Source of the DNA: B25-G16 sp964549945
GTDB lineage: Bacteria; Desulfobacterota; DSM-4660; Desulfatiglandales; B25-G16
Direction of reading: 5' to 3'
Length of the DNA: 64,000 bases
Assembly: GCA_964549945.1 (NCBI GenBank)
Contig: CAZJXD010000002.1
Span: forward strand, 1 to 64,000
How positions within the stretch are numbered: the first letter of the stretch is position 1; each line of letters starts with the position of its first letter. Of the stretch, positions 34,599 to 43,397 are shown piece after piece. The notes beneath the pieces were generated by a model. That model was not told the origin of the DNA. It did not search any database and saw only the letters and a program-made list of their open reading frames with translations. The position numbers and the translations under genes were made by a program.

Positions 34599-35834
34599 TT
34601 GTACCGCAATATTATCCACCTTCACATCCCTGCCTTTCCCATTGCGGTGGCACGTGTGTCCCGGCCAGAGCTCAGGGAGCGCCCCGTGGCCGTGGCTCCG
34701 CTCCATTCAGAGCGGGCACTTATCCTCTCCGTGTCACATGAGGCCCGCAGGGAGGGCATCTTCAAGGGCATGCCCCTTGGCAAGGCAGTGAAATTCTGCC
34801 CCCATCTAGCCGTTTTGCCCCCCGACCGTGAGCTCACGGGAAAGGCCTGCGAGGTCCTGGTCAGGATGGTGGCTCAGTATACACCTCTCTGGGAGCCCTC
34901 CCGGCCAGGGCACATCTATCTCGATGTGACGGGCACGGATCGTCTCTGGGGGCGGGCAAAGGAGGTGGCAAGCCGGCTCAGGCGGGAGATCGAGAAACAC
35001 CTATGCCTCCCGGGAACGGCGGGCGTAGCGGGAAACAAGATGGTCTCTAGTATCGCCTCAAGGATTGGATCATCCGAGGGGGTGCTGGACGTGGATCACG
35101 GCCGGGAGTCCTCCTTTATAGCTCCCCTCAAGGCAAGTGTCCTGCCCGGGGTAGGCCATATCCGCAGAACGATCCTCCTCGAGGAACTGGGTATCACCCT
35201 GGTCCGGGAGGTAGCCGCCCTGGATATGGGCACCCTGGGGCTGGTCTTCGGCAGGCAGGCCTGTGTAATCCATCAACGGGCCCTCGGCATAGACCCCACC
35301 CCGGTATATCCCCCTCGCAGGGAGCCCACAGTAGCCGACGAGGTTACCCTTCCCAAAGATGAGAACGATGACGGGAAACTGCTGGGAACCCTCTACGGGC
35401 TGGTGGAGAGGTGTTCCCACCGGCTTCTGCGCAGGGCCCTGTGCCCCCGCAAGGCAGGGCTGGCCTTCAGGTATACGGATCAGGAGGAGGTCACGCGGCG
35501 AATCGATCTCTCCGGTGTGAGTTTCTGGGATTTCGACCTCTATAGGCCTCTGGAGAGGGTTTTCCTGAAGGCCTACCAGCGCCGGGTCAGGATCAGGTTC
35601 TTGAAGGTATGGTTTCGGGATTTCTCAGCCCCTGCCTCACAGCTCTCCCTTTTTCCCATGGAGTTCCCCGAGAAGAAGGTCCTAGCGTCCCAAGCCCTGC
35701 ACCGCATCAGGGAGCGGTATGGAGAGGTAGCAATCCGATATGGCAGAACAGCTCAATCTTGCTTGCAAGATCAGGGGCTCGAAGGCTCAAGCCGGGTGGC
35801 ACAAGGCCCAAGGCTCACGGCACAAGGCCTATGA
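34599..35834 (+). CDS. imuB: ImuB, catalytically silent Y-family polymerase
   Basis: 411-residue member of the DinB/ImuB group. TTG start at 34599 has GGGAGAG in front; the product begins MYRNIIHLHIPAFPI. The usual first catalytic site (DMD, DxD) is replaced by HIP, and the second SIDE by GH before YLDVTG, so all catalytic acids are missing, the hallmark of ImuB rather than active Pol IV. A beta-clamp-binding motif QLSLFP lies near residue 348. ImuB bridges DnaE2 to the clamp in damage-induced mutagenesis. ImuA is absent. The C-terminal 25 or so residues are encoded by degenerate repeat words and look like an added tail. Confidence 0.88.
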   Translation: MYRNIIHLHIPAFPIAVARVSRPELRERPVAVAPLHSERALILSVSHEARREGIFKGMPLGKAVKFCPHLAVLPPDRELTGKACEVLVRMVAQYTPLWEPSRPGHIYLDVTGTDRLWGRAKEVASRLRREIEKHLCLPGTAGVAGNKMVSSIASRIGSSEGVLDVDHGRESSFIAPLKASVLPGVGHIRRTILLEELGITLVREVAALDMGTLGLVFGRQACVIHQRALGIDPTPVYPPRREPTVADEVTLPKDENDDGKLLGTLYGLVERCSHRLLRRALCPRKAGLAFRYTDQEEVTRRIDLSGVSFWDFDLYRPLERVFLKAYQRRVRIRFLKVWFRDFSAPASQLSLFPMEFPEKKVLASQALHRIRERYGEVAIRYGRTAQSCLQDQGLEGSSRVAQGPRLTAQGL

Positions 35835-35975
35835 TCAAGGCGTAAGGCACAGGAAATAAGGCTTAGGTTGAAAGGAGCACGGCTCATGGTAAAAGGCAAT
35901 TGGTGCCAAGTTTGCCTTAAGCCTTGCGCCCTGCGCCTTATGCCATCGGCCTATGAGCTATGAGCTATAAGCTAT
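35770..35975. repeat. AAGGC-word inverted repeat and CTATGAG tandem words before dnaE2
   Basis: A left arm of AAGGC words (ACAAGGCCCAAGGCTCACGG and similar, from about 35770) is mirrored by GCCTTAAGCC, GCGCCCTGCG and GCCTTATGCC at 35922-35942. Tandem words CTATGAG-CTATGAG-CTATAAG-CTATGAA then run into dnaE2, so the start ATG belongs to the repeat. There is no ordinary Shine-Dalgarno for dnaE2. Confidence 0.7.
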
Positions 35976-38900
35976 GAACTCCTTTGTCCATCTCAACGTC
36001 CACTCCCACTACTCCAAAGGATGGGGTATGGGAACCATTGAGGAGCTCTGCCGATCCGCTAGGGAGCAGGGCATGGACAGGCTCGCCCTCACCGATACCA
36101 ACGGATTGTATGGACTGATCTTTTTCCTCCAGGCAGCCAGGGGGGTGGGTATCCGGCCCATCGTGGGAAGCGAGCTCGTCACCGATACCCACCGGGCCGT
36201 GCTGCTCGTCAGGGATCGCGAGGGGTATGCCAATCTCTGCCGGATCATCTCGGACCGCCACTGCCATCAGGACTTCGACCCCATCAAGGCCCTGAGGGAG
36301 AGACGCGAAGGGCTCACCGTCCTCTCCGACGACCTCCCCCTGCTCAAGGCCCTCAAGCGGGACTCAAAAGAGGATCTCTTCGTGGAGCTATCCCCGGGCT
36401 ACAACATGGCGGGATGCTACGCCTTCTCCCGCTCAAGCGGCATTCCCCCCCTGGCCACCAACCGGGTCTATCTCATTAAGGCGGAACAGTTTCCCCTTCA
36501 CAGGGTTCTTCGGGCCGTTGCCCTGAACAGCAAGCTCTCCCGCTTGAGATCCGAGGATACCTGTAGGGAGCACAACTTCTTGAATTCCCCCCGATCCATG
36601 ATCGACCAGTTCCCCCACGCCCCTCTGGCGATCCATAACACCCTCGAGGTAAGTGAAAGGTGTCTCACCGATTGGGACCTCACGCGCGTCATCTTCCCCC
36701 GCTTCGAGCAGATGACCGACACCGAGGCCTATGAGACCCTCTACCGGGCTACCATAGAGGGTTGCAGGCGGCGGTATGGGGAACTTACCCGGGCCGTCAG
36801 AGAGCGAATAGCCTACGAGATGAGGATTATCAAGGAGAAGAACTTTGCCCACTATTTTCTGGTGGTGGCCGATATGACCAGAAGGGCCTCACGATCGTGC
36901 GGGCGGGGGAGCGCCGCTGCCTCCATCGTCTCCTATGCCCTGGGGATCACCCACGTAGATCCCATAAAACACCGCCTGTTCTTCGAGCGGTTTCTCAACC
37001 CGGGCCGGATGGATCCCCCTGACATCGATGTGGACTTCGCGTGGGATGAGCGGGATGGGGTCATCGACTACGCCTTTGCCAAGTACGGGAACCGAAGGGC
37101 CGCGATGGTCGCCAATCATAACACCTACGGGGCCAGGTCCGCCATCAGGGAGGTGGCAAAGACCTTCGGCCTGAGCGAGGCGGAGATCAGCCGGGTCACC
37201 GGCAAGATCGGCTACGGGTGGCGCCTGAAAAAGGTATGGAAGGAGCTGGCGGTCCACCCCAAGATGAGGGGAATCGAGTTCAGGAAACCCTGGGATGAGA
37301 TCCTGCGTGCCGCGGTCCAGCTCGAGGATCACCTCAATCACCTCTCGGTCCACTGCGGTGGCCTGGTGGTCGTGCCCGACGAGATTCGCCGCTACTGCCC
37401 GGTGGAGATCTCCGCGAGCGGGGTTCAGGTGCTCCAGTGGGAAAAAGACTCCGTGGAAGAGGCACGGCTTGTGAAGATAGACATCCTGGGCAACCGGAGC
37501 CTTGCCGTGATCAGGGATACCCTTAAGCTGGTTAAGAGAAACTACGGCCGATGCATCGATTACGCGAGCTGGAACCCCATCGACGACCCTAGGACGGTGG
37601 AGATCTTCTACCGGGGAGACACCTTCGGCGTCTTCTACTTCGAGAGCCCCGCCACCAGGCAGGTGCTCAAGAAGGTGAGCGCCGGCCTTACCCTTGATGA
37701 CTACCTCCACCTGGATCACTTCCACCTCAATGTGGTGGTCACCTCCATCATAAGGCCTGCCTCAAACCAGAGCATCCGAACATGGGTATCCCGGCTCCAC
37801 GGCGAGCCCTGGGAAAGCCCCCATCCCCTCTTGAATCCGGTCTTGGAGGAGACCCTGGGGGTCATGGTCTTTCAGGAGCAGTTGAGCCAGGCGGCCATGC
37901 ACCTTGCCGGGTTCAATCCCGCGGAGGCGGATACCCTGAGAAAGGTGGTGAGCAAAAAGGACAGGGAGAAGAGGCTCCGCGACTTCCACGCCCGATTCGT
38001 CAGGGGGGCCCGCGAGCGGGGCGTGAGCCCAGAGGTGACAGAAGAGGTCTGGGGCATGATCATGGGCTTTGACGGGTACAGCTTCTGCAAGCCTCACTCG
38101 GCCAGCTACACCCTGGTGGCCTACAAGTCCGCCTCTCTCAGGGCCCACTATCCGGCCGAGTTCATGGCATCGGTCATCTCAAACGGCGGGGGCTACTACT
38201 CCACATTTGGGTATCTGTCAGAGGCACGGCGGATGGGGCTCACAATCCTGGGGCCTGACATCAACGAGAGCGAGATCAAGTATATCGGCAAACATAGGGA
38301 AATCCGGGTCGGCCTCATGCAGCTCAAGGCCCTGTCCCGGGAGGGGCGGGAGTTCATCGTGCACGAGCGCTCTAAAGGTGGTTTATTCACCGACTTCGAT
38401 GAATTCCTGCACAGGGTCGGTCATCACGTTCATCTCCAGGACGTGAGGGTCCTGATCAAGGCGGGCTGCTTTGACGGCATCGCCGGTGGCCTCACGAGGC
38501 CCTCCCTGATGTGGCGAGCCCTCCGGTTCTTCGGCGGGGAGCACCAGGATAAGATCCCCCCTACCCTCTTCTCGGCACCTCCCGCCATACTCACTGCAAA
38601 ACACCCCCCGTACCCGAAAAGCCTCATGCTGCGGCACGAGGTGGATACCCTGGGCTTCTCCCTCTCCTGCCACCCGCTCGAGCGATACAAGAGCATCTTG
38701 AAGAACGTGGACTATGTGAGAGCCTGTGATCTCCATGCCCATGTGGGAGAAAGGGTGAGGGTCATAGGGTGGCCGGTGACCGGAAAGACCATCCTCACCA
38801 GGGACGGAAACCCCATGAAGTTCATCTCCTTTGAGGATACCACCGGGCTCTACGAGGCCGTGCTCTTTCCCACGGTGTATCACCAGTTCTGTCATATGTT

Positions 38901-39231
38901 GAGCAGCTCAAGGCCGTATATTCTGGAGGGGCGGATTGAGGAGGACTTCGGCTCCATAACCCTCACGGTAACCTGGATAGGCTTTCTGGATAGATATAAA
39001 GGAGGGCTTTTACACCCTCACCCGAACTCTCGATGGCGGGCCGGTCAAAAAGATCCTCAGGCATCTTGGATTGTGGGACGTAAAGGCCAAACCTCCGCCC
39101 AGGGCCAATGCACTGCCAAAATACGAACTCTCTATCGATTATTCCCACCGGGGTGTAGGCCCCTCTCTGGGCAGGAGGCCGAATCCCAGCTTTCTGTGTC
39201 TGATAACCTGTCGAGAGCCCCTCGGCCTTGA
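35974..39231 (+). CDS. dnaE2: Error-prone DNA polymerase DnaE2
   Basis: C-family polymerase alpha subunit of 1085 residues used for damage-induced mutagenesis. A PHP domain (HLNVHSHYSKGWGMGT) starts it; palm catalytic acids are in PDIDVDFAWD (near 350) and VKIDILGN (near 501); finger and OB regions follow (FEDTTGLYEAVLFP). Length fits DnaE2 rather than DnaE1 (about 1160). From about residue 1009, after WIGFLDRYKGG, the frame departs into 75 residues without family resemblance because an IS91-type sequence is joined to the 3' end. Core polymerase should still function. The start lies within tandem repeats. Confidence 0.93.
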   Translation: MNSFVHLNVHSHYSKGWGMGTIEELCRSAREQGMDRLALTDTNGLYGLIFFLQAARGVGIRPIVGSELVTDTHRAVLLVRDREGYANLCRIISDRHCHQDFDPIKALRERREGLTVLSDDLPLLKALKRDSKEDLFVELSPGYNMAGCYAFSRSSGIPPLATNRVYLIKAEQFPLHRVLRAVALNSKLSRLRSEDTCREHNFLNSPRSMIDQFPHAPLAIHNTLEVSERCLTDWDLTRVIFPRFEQMTDTEAYETLYRATIEGCRRRYGELTRAVRERIAYEMRIIKEKNFAHYFLVVADMTRRASRSCGRGSAAASIVSYALGITHVDPIKHRLFFERFLNPGRMDPPDIDVDFAWDERDGVIDYAFAKYGNRRAAMVANHNTYGARSAIREVAKTFGLSEAEISRVTGKIGYGWRLKKVWKELAVHPKMRGIEFRKPWDEILRAAVQLEDHLNHLSVHCGGLVVVPDEIRRYCPVEISASGVQVLQWEKDSVEEARLVKIDILGNRSLAVIRDTLKLVKRNYGRCIDYASWNPIDDPRTVEIFYRGDTFGVFYFESPATRQVLKKVSAGLTLDDYLHLDHFHLNVVVTSIIRPASNQSIRTWVSRLHGEPWESPHPLLNPVLEETLGVMVFQEQLSQAAMHLAGFNPAEADTLRKVVSKKDREKRLRDFHARFVRGARERGVSPEVTEEVWGMIMGFDGYSFCKPHSASYTLVAYKSASLRAHYPAEFMASVISNGGGYYSTFGYLSEARRMGLTILGPDINESEIKYIGKHREIRVGLMQLKALSREGREFIVHERSKGGLFTDFDEFLHRVGHHVHLQDVRVLIKAGCFDGIAGGLTRPSLMWRALRFFGGEHQDKIPPTLFSAPPAILTAKHPPYPKSLMLRHEVDTLGFSLSCHPLERYKSILKNVDYVRACDLHAHVGERVRVIGWPVTGKTILTRDGNPMKFISFEDTTGLYEAVLFPTVYHQFCHMLSSSRPYILEGRIEEDFGSITLTVTWIGFLDRYKGGLLHPHPNSRWRAGQKDPQASWIVGRKGQTSAQGQCTAKIRTLYRLFPPGCRPLSGQEAESQLSVSDNLSRAPRP

Positions 39232-39545
39232 GCTAGGGGCCGAAAGGCCTCCAGGTCGAACTAGTGGCTTTATATCGACCACGAGTATCCAGAGGTTTAC
39301 CCGGAGGGCCACCCCGCCTGATTTTTTAATTGGGAGGCGAATGCAGGGAAGATGTATAATCTTTTTTCATGCAACTGCATCCTTTTCACGAAGATATTGC
39401 CCCAGATCCACCTTCCTCGCCTCTGAATGCCCTCCCCTCATCAATCCAATTTCGGGATTAAATGAAAGGCTACCACATAATGCGTCAACTTTACCCTTGG
39501 CACATAAGGCGAAATCGCCTATACTTTAACCCTAAAAAAGGACTT
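39003..39545 (+). mobile_element. IS91-family transposase C-terminus and terminal end, remnant
   Basis: In a frame other than dnaE2, the sequence reads GGPVKKILRHLGLWDVKAKP, then ELSIDYS and later WLYIDHEYPEVYP, the typical end of IS91-family transposases. From about 39492 a terminal motif GGCGAAATCGCCTATACTTT, then AAAAAAGGACTTCTT, matches two other copies in the window (41846 and 52312). No N-terminal transposase part survives. 39232-39563 has no other gene. Confidence 0.7.
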
Positions 39546-39563
39546 CTTGTCTATATATCTAAA

Positions 39564-40622
39564 TTATTTGAACTTGGTTAACTCAACGTCATAGGCTAAT
39601 TCCGGTGGATAGAATACCGGTCTGTCACGTCTTCCTCCTTTGTATGGAAAAACAGGTTCCCAGATGGCATGAGTAGGTTCTATATAGATATAATGATAAC
39701 ACCCCCCTTCTGATTTAGACTCAGTAGTCCTTCCGCTCTGTAGACTCGGGAAACCTTGGTTTTTCAGAATCGATGCAATGTCATCAACATCCTGATTCAC
39801 CTGAAACTTAAAATGATGGAGTCCTTCTCCGTGTGAATCTATCCAGTCCTGGTAGCATGAACTACCATCTACCGTTTGAACGAGCTCTAGGTCCATCTTG
39901 TCCAAAAAAAGATGAGCTGTTTTCTCTCGTGACCAGGACGGTTTTCCATTGTACGTCCTCGACTTGACCATGGGATACTCCAAAGCGCGAATTTCCCAAG
40001 GACCAAGGCCGAGTATATTCCAGTAGTTTTCCACAGTTTTCTGAATATCGCTCACAGCAAGAGCGACTTGTTGAATCTTCTGTACCTGTATTTTCGCAGG
40101 CGAAATCCCTTTCTCAATGATTGTCTTTTGAGCAGTACCTACCGGGGCACCTCCACGCCAATCAGTGACTTCCCAAATTGTTTTTAGCTGTTTGATATCA
40201 TAAAAACTGAAGCTATACTCATTGTTAGGTCCAAAATATCCCCTTTGTATACTGTAAAAGCCTTTATTCGCCATTGCTTGCTCGAATTTTGAGACATCAT
40301 TAACAAAAAATTTCAGGTGATGGAGTCCTTCTCCGTGTGAATCTATCCACTCCTGATAGATTGATTTCCCCTCCAATGGCTGAATCAATTCAAGTTCAAG
40401 TGATCCCAATTGAGTAATGGCTACTTTTGTTCTAGCCCATGTTGGTTCACCGTGATATGAATACTCGCTTACCAGAGGAGATCCAAACAAGAAAGTAGTC
40501 CACTTACCTATACCAAGTATGTCCCAATAATCCATCATTGCTAAATCTAAGTCTTTAACTACAATAGATGCTTGAGAAATTTCCTTAATATTATCTCTTA
40601 ATCCTTCATTAAAACCTGACAC
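39564..40622 (-). CDS. Tandem-domain VOC (glyoxalase/methylmalonyl-CoA epimerase-like) protein
   Basis: 352 residues made of two vicinal-oxygen-chelate domains (about 10-165 and 185-335) that repeat each other: both have DYWDILG/NYWNILG, a GLHH metal site in EWIDSHGEGLHHLKF and DWIDSHGEGLHHFKF, and a terminal TIWEVTDWRG/AIWEPVFPY segment. The family includes epimerases, dioxygenases and lyases; the substrate is unknown. Its AT-rich composition differs from neighbours, consistent with an acquired gene between IS91 remnants. Confidence 0.85.
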   Translation of the reverse strand: MSGFNEGLRDNIKEISQASIVVKDLDLAMMDYWDILGIGKWTTFLFGSPLVSEYSYHGEPTWARTKVAITQLGSLELELIQPLEGKSIYQEWIDSHGEGLHHLKFFVNDVSKFEQAMANKGFYSIQRGYFGPNNEYSFSFYDIKQLKTIWEVTDWRGGAPVGTAQKTIIEKGISPAKIQVQKIQQVALAVSDIQKTVENYWNILGLGPWEIRALEYPMVKSRTYNGKPSWSREKTAHLFLDKMDLELVQTVDGSSCYQDWIDSHGEGLHHFKFQVNQDVDDIASILKNQGFPSLQSGRTTESKSEGGCYHYIYIEPTHAIWEPVFPYKGGRRDRPVFYPPELAYDVELTKFK

Positions 40623-40949
40623 TTCTTGCTCCTCATGTTATTTTTTCTGGCTCATAATCTTCTAATCGAAAACGTATATACATTCCTTGGCTATGCTATC
40701 GGGGGTACCCTCAGGCGGTATTATACACTTCATCTTGAGATCTCTAGATTTTCAGATAGTAAAGCATACATGCTAACCATAAGAATCTCCCTTATTCCTG
40801 CATTAAATCTATTTTGACATTTTTATCTTTTCAGAATTTGTGTTTTTGTTTCTCTATCTCTTTTATTGAAAAGGCTAGGCGCTCAGTTTGAAACCATAAT
40901 ATAATAGCATACGATCTACATTTTGTCAAAACTTGTAAGGACTGTATTA
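40623..40949. other. AT-rich intergenic stretch with no recognised gene
   Basis: Lies upstream of the VOC gene and before the IS91 remnant. Promoter-like AT-rich bases are present but no clear pair of hexamers. One short plus-strand frame starting near the VOC start is not supported. Confidence 0.4.
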
Positions 40950-41720
40950 TTCACGGACGGAGGTTTCTATGGAAAAGGCATTTTCAGGGCGGCGTCCTGG
41001 TTTATCCCAAAAGATCTGGAACAACTGTTCCACTACAAAGTCTTCAAAATGCTCCTGTCCAGAAAAAAATCTCGGAAGATCTGGTCGATATGATGATGGG
41101 CTGGCGGCATTACGGGTTCAATGTGTATTGTGTGCCAAAAATTCAACTGGGTGGGGAGGGAGCCATGGAGAACCTGGCCCGGTACATCATCCGCACCTCC
41201 TTTTCCAAAGAGAGAATGACCTATGTCAAGGAGGAATCCAAGGTACTTTACCGGTCGAAAGACGGAAAAAAGGAGAATATGTTTGATGCCCTGGAGTGGT
41301 TGGCAGCCATGTGCTCTCATGTCCCAAACAAGGGCGAACAGATGGTCCGTTACTATGGATATTACAGCAATGTATCCCGAGGTAAAAGGAGAAAACAAGA
41401 TCAGGATGAATGGATACCTTGCATCCTGGAGCCGGTAGAATCATCCAAAGATTACAGGAAAAACTGGGCAAGGTTGATTCAGAAGATCTATGAGGTAGAC
41501 CCACTTACTTGTCCGAAGTGACAAGGAAAAATGAGGATTATCAGTTTCATTGAAAATGAAGAGGTCATAGAGAAGATACTCAAGCATCTGGGATTATGGG
41601 AGGTTAATCCCCGACCTCCACCCAAAGCGACCGGGCCACAAAAGACCCCAGAATACCGCATCGACTATTCCACCTCCCAGCTTCCCATGCCTGCCCACTG
41701 GCTGTCTGGAGGGTCAGATA
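40950..41720 (+). pseudogene. IS91-family transposase, truncated, frameshifted and with an internal TGA
   Basis: The frame from 40950 (FTDGGFYGKGIF, LFHYKVFKMLL) changes at an A7 run (41063-41069), continues as KISEDLVDMMMGWRHYGFNV to PLTCPK, hits TGA (41519-41521) and resumes QGKMRIISFIENEEVIEKIL, HLGLW and IDYSTSQLP. IS91 transposases have CPKC at the TGA position, so Cys became a stop. The N-terminal third is missing. These lesions make it clearly inactive. Confidence 0.85.
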
Positions 41721-41845
41721 AATGGCTTTTATTACGAGTGAATGATCCCGCCGCTACCTTTTCCACCTATCAATGCCTTACCACCATCGATATAATCTCG
41801 TCCTAAAACGGAGGGCCACCATATCATGGGCCGCCTTTCCCATTG

Positions 41846-41905
41846 ACGCACAAGGCAAAACTTCCTATACTTTGATTCACAAAAAGGAAGTTCTTATCAA
41901 GAAGA
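41846..41905 (+). mobile_element. IS91-type terminal end, second copy
   Basis: TTGACGCACAAGGCAAAACT then CCTATACTTTGATT and AAAAAGGAAGTTCTTATC lie just after the pseudogene. The shared CGGAGGGCCACC upstream (41809) also occurs in the copy at 39281. 41906-42145 holds no recognised gene. Confidence 0.65.
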
Positions 41906-42145
41906 AGCCAATTGCCTCATGCGGGAGCCTCTGAATCTCGTGAAGTTATGGATTTAAAGGCAACCATCTTTTCTCCTAGTGAATGGTATACTCTTACACA
42001 CAAATTCAATGTCTTGTCATGTACTATGATTCGTATTGAGGTAGCAGTGTCTCAAGTTATCGGAGTTTTATCAGGTAAGTAAGCATAATACTCTATCAAA
42101 GCATACGAATAGCCATACGGACTTCTAATCATAATGGAGACTGTC

Positions 42146-43294
42146 ATGAAAAAAGCATTGATCACAGGCATAACCGGACAGGATGGCGCCTACCTGGCAG
42201 AATATCTATTGGGAAAGGGATATCAGGTCCACGGAATCAAGCGCCGCTCCTCCTCATTTAACACTGCCAGGGTCGATCATCTCTATAAAGATCCCCATGA
42301 GGAAGATATTAGATTTTTCATGCACTATGGGGATCTCACGGATTCCACCAATTTGATAAGAATTGTCCAGGAGGTCCAACCGGTGGAGATTTATAACCTG
42401 GCAGCCCAAAGCCATGTGAAAGTTTCTTTTGAAACAGCAGAATATACAGCCAATGCAGATGCCCTTGGGACTTTAAGGCTGCTTGAAGCTATTCGGATTC
42501 TGAACATGACTGATCGTGTGCGTTTTTATCAGGCCTCTAGCAGCGAACTCTATGGCATGGCTCAGGAATTCCCACAGAATGAAAAGACGCCCTTTTATCC
42601 TCGGAGCCCTTACGCTGCCGCTAAGTTATATGCCTACTGGATCTGTGTGAATTACAGGGAGGCCTATAACATATTTGCTTGTAACGGGATCCTTTTCAAT
42701 CATGAATCGCCCATCCGTGGGGAGACCTTTGTCACTCGAAAGATCACGAGGGCGGTGGCCCGCATAAAACTGGCCCTTCAGAGAAAACTCTACCTAGGAA
42801 ATCTTGATGCAAAAAGAGATTGGGGGTACGCAGGGGATTTTGTCAGGGCCATGTGGCTTATACTCCAACAGGATAGGCCGGATGATTATGTGATTGCTAC
42901 AGGTGAATCTCACTCGGTGAGGGAGCTTGTGGAATTGGCCTTCAGGGAGATCGGGCTTGAAATAGAATGGAAGGGGAATGGAGTTGACGAAGTGGGCATC
43001 GTCAGAAGTTATGAATTTCGAGATACGAGTGACGGGTTAGGAGGTTCGGGCAGCGGTCAGGAAATAAAAGAGGGGGATGTGGTAGTGGAGGTTGATCCCC
43101 GATATTTCAGGCCCACGGAAGTTGATTCTCTTTTAGGAGATGCCTCCAAGGCGAAGGAAGCGCTTGGATGGGAACCCAGGATGTCATTCCATGAAATGGT
43201 GACACAAATGGTCAGGGAGGATTTAGAGGAGGCCTCCAGAGATCAGTTGTGCAAGGAAAGTGGGTTTCGGGTTCTCAGCTTTATGGATGAGTGA
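42146..43294 (+). CDS. gmd: GDP-mannose 4,6-dehydratase
   Basis: 382 residues from ATG 42146 (MKKALITGITGQDGAYLAEY), with GGAG in front; an ATG 12 bases upstream overlaps that ribosome site. First enzyme of GDP-L-fucose synthesis. NAD(P) motif GITGQDGAY, active-site SSELYG and YxxxK in SPYAAAKLYAYW, and RDWGYAGDFV are intact. A non-conserved insertion of about 15 residues (RSYEFRDTSDGLGGSGSGQE, near residue 288) sits where the family normally continues to VEVDPRYFRPTEV. The inserted DNA includes ACGAGTGAC words like those of the next intergenic repeat. Starts the glycosylation cluster. Confidence 0.95.
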   Translation: MKKALITGITGQDGAYLAEYLLGKGYQVHGIKRRSSSFNTARVDHLYKDPHEEDIRFFMHYGDLTDSTNLIRIVQEVQPVEIYNLAAQSHVKVSFETAEYTANADALGTLRLLEAIRILNMTDRVRFYQASSSELYGMAQEFPQNEKTPFYPRSPYAAAKLYAYWICVNYREAYNIFACNGILFNHESPIRGETFVTRKITRAVARIKLALQRKLYLGNLDAKRDWGYAGDFVRAMWLILQQDRPDDYVIATGESHSVRELVELAFREIGLEIEWKGNGVDEVGIVRSYEFRDTSDGLGGSGSGQEIKEGDVVVEVDPRYFRPTEVDSLLGDASKAKEALGWEPRMSFHEMVTQMVREDLEEASRDQLCKESGFRVLSFMDE

Positions 43295-43305
43295 TAGTTG
43301 AAGGG

Positions 43306-43391
43306 TGACGAATTACGAGTGACAAGTTATGAGATAAGAGCTACGAGGGAGGGAAGATGGTTACAATGAACTTTTTTATACTCGTCACTAA
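43306..43391. repeat. ACGAGTGA-word inverted repeat between gmd and fcl
   Basis: TGACGAATTACGAGTGACAA (43306-43325) with GTTATGAGAT following is mirrored by ACTCGTCACTA near 43381-43391. It resembles the word-type inverted repeats elsewhere but uses a different word. Similar words occur within gmd and fcl. Confidence 0.6.
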
Positions 43392-43397
43392 AAGGAA

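Noticed and set aside
36889..37725. Long minus-strand frame (278 codons) within dnaE2
   Set aside because: It is the antisense shadow of a GC-rich gene; no family match, no ribosome site, and the plus-strand polymerase motifs are certain.
41519..41521. TGA in place of Cys in the IS91 transposase as possible selenocysteine
   Set aside because: The gene is also truncated and frameshifted, so loss of function is the simpler explanation; no SECIS-like stem was evident.
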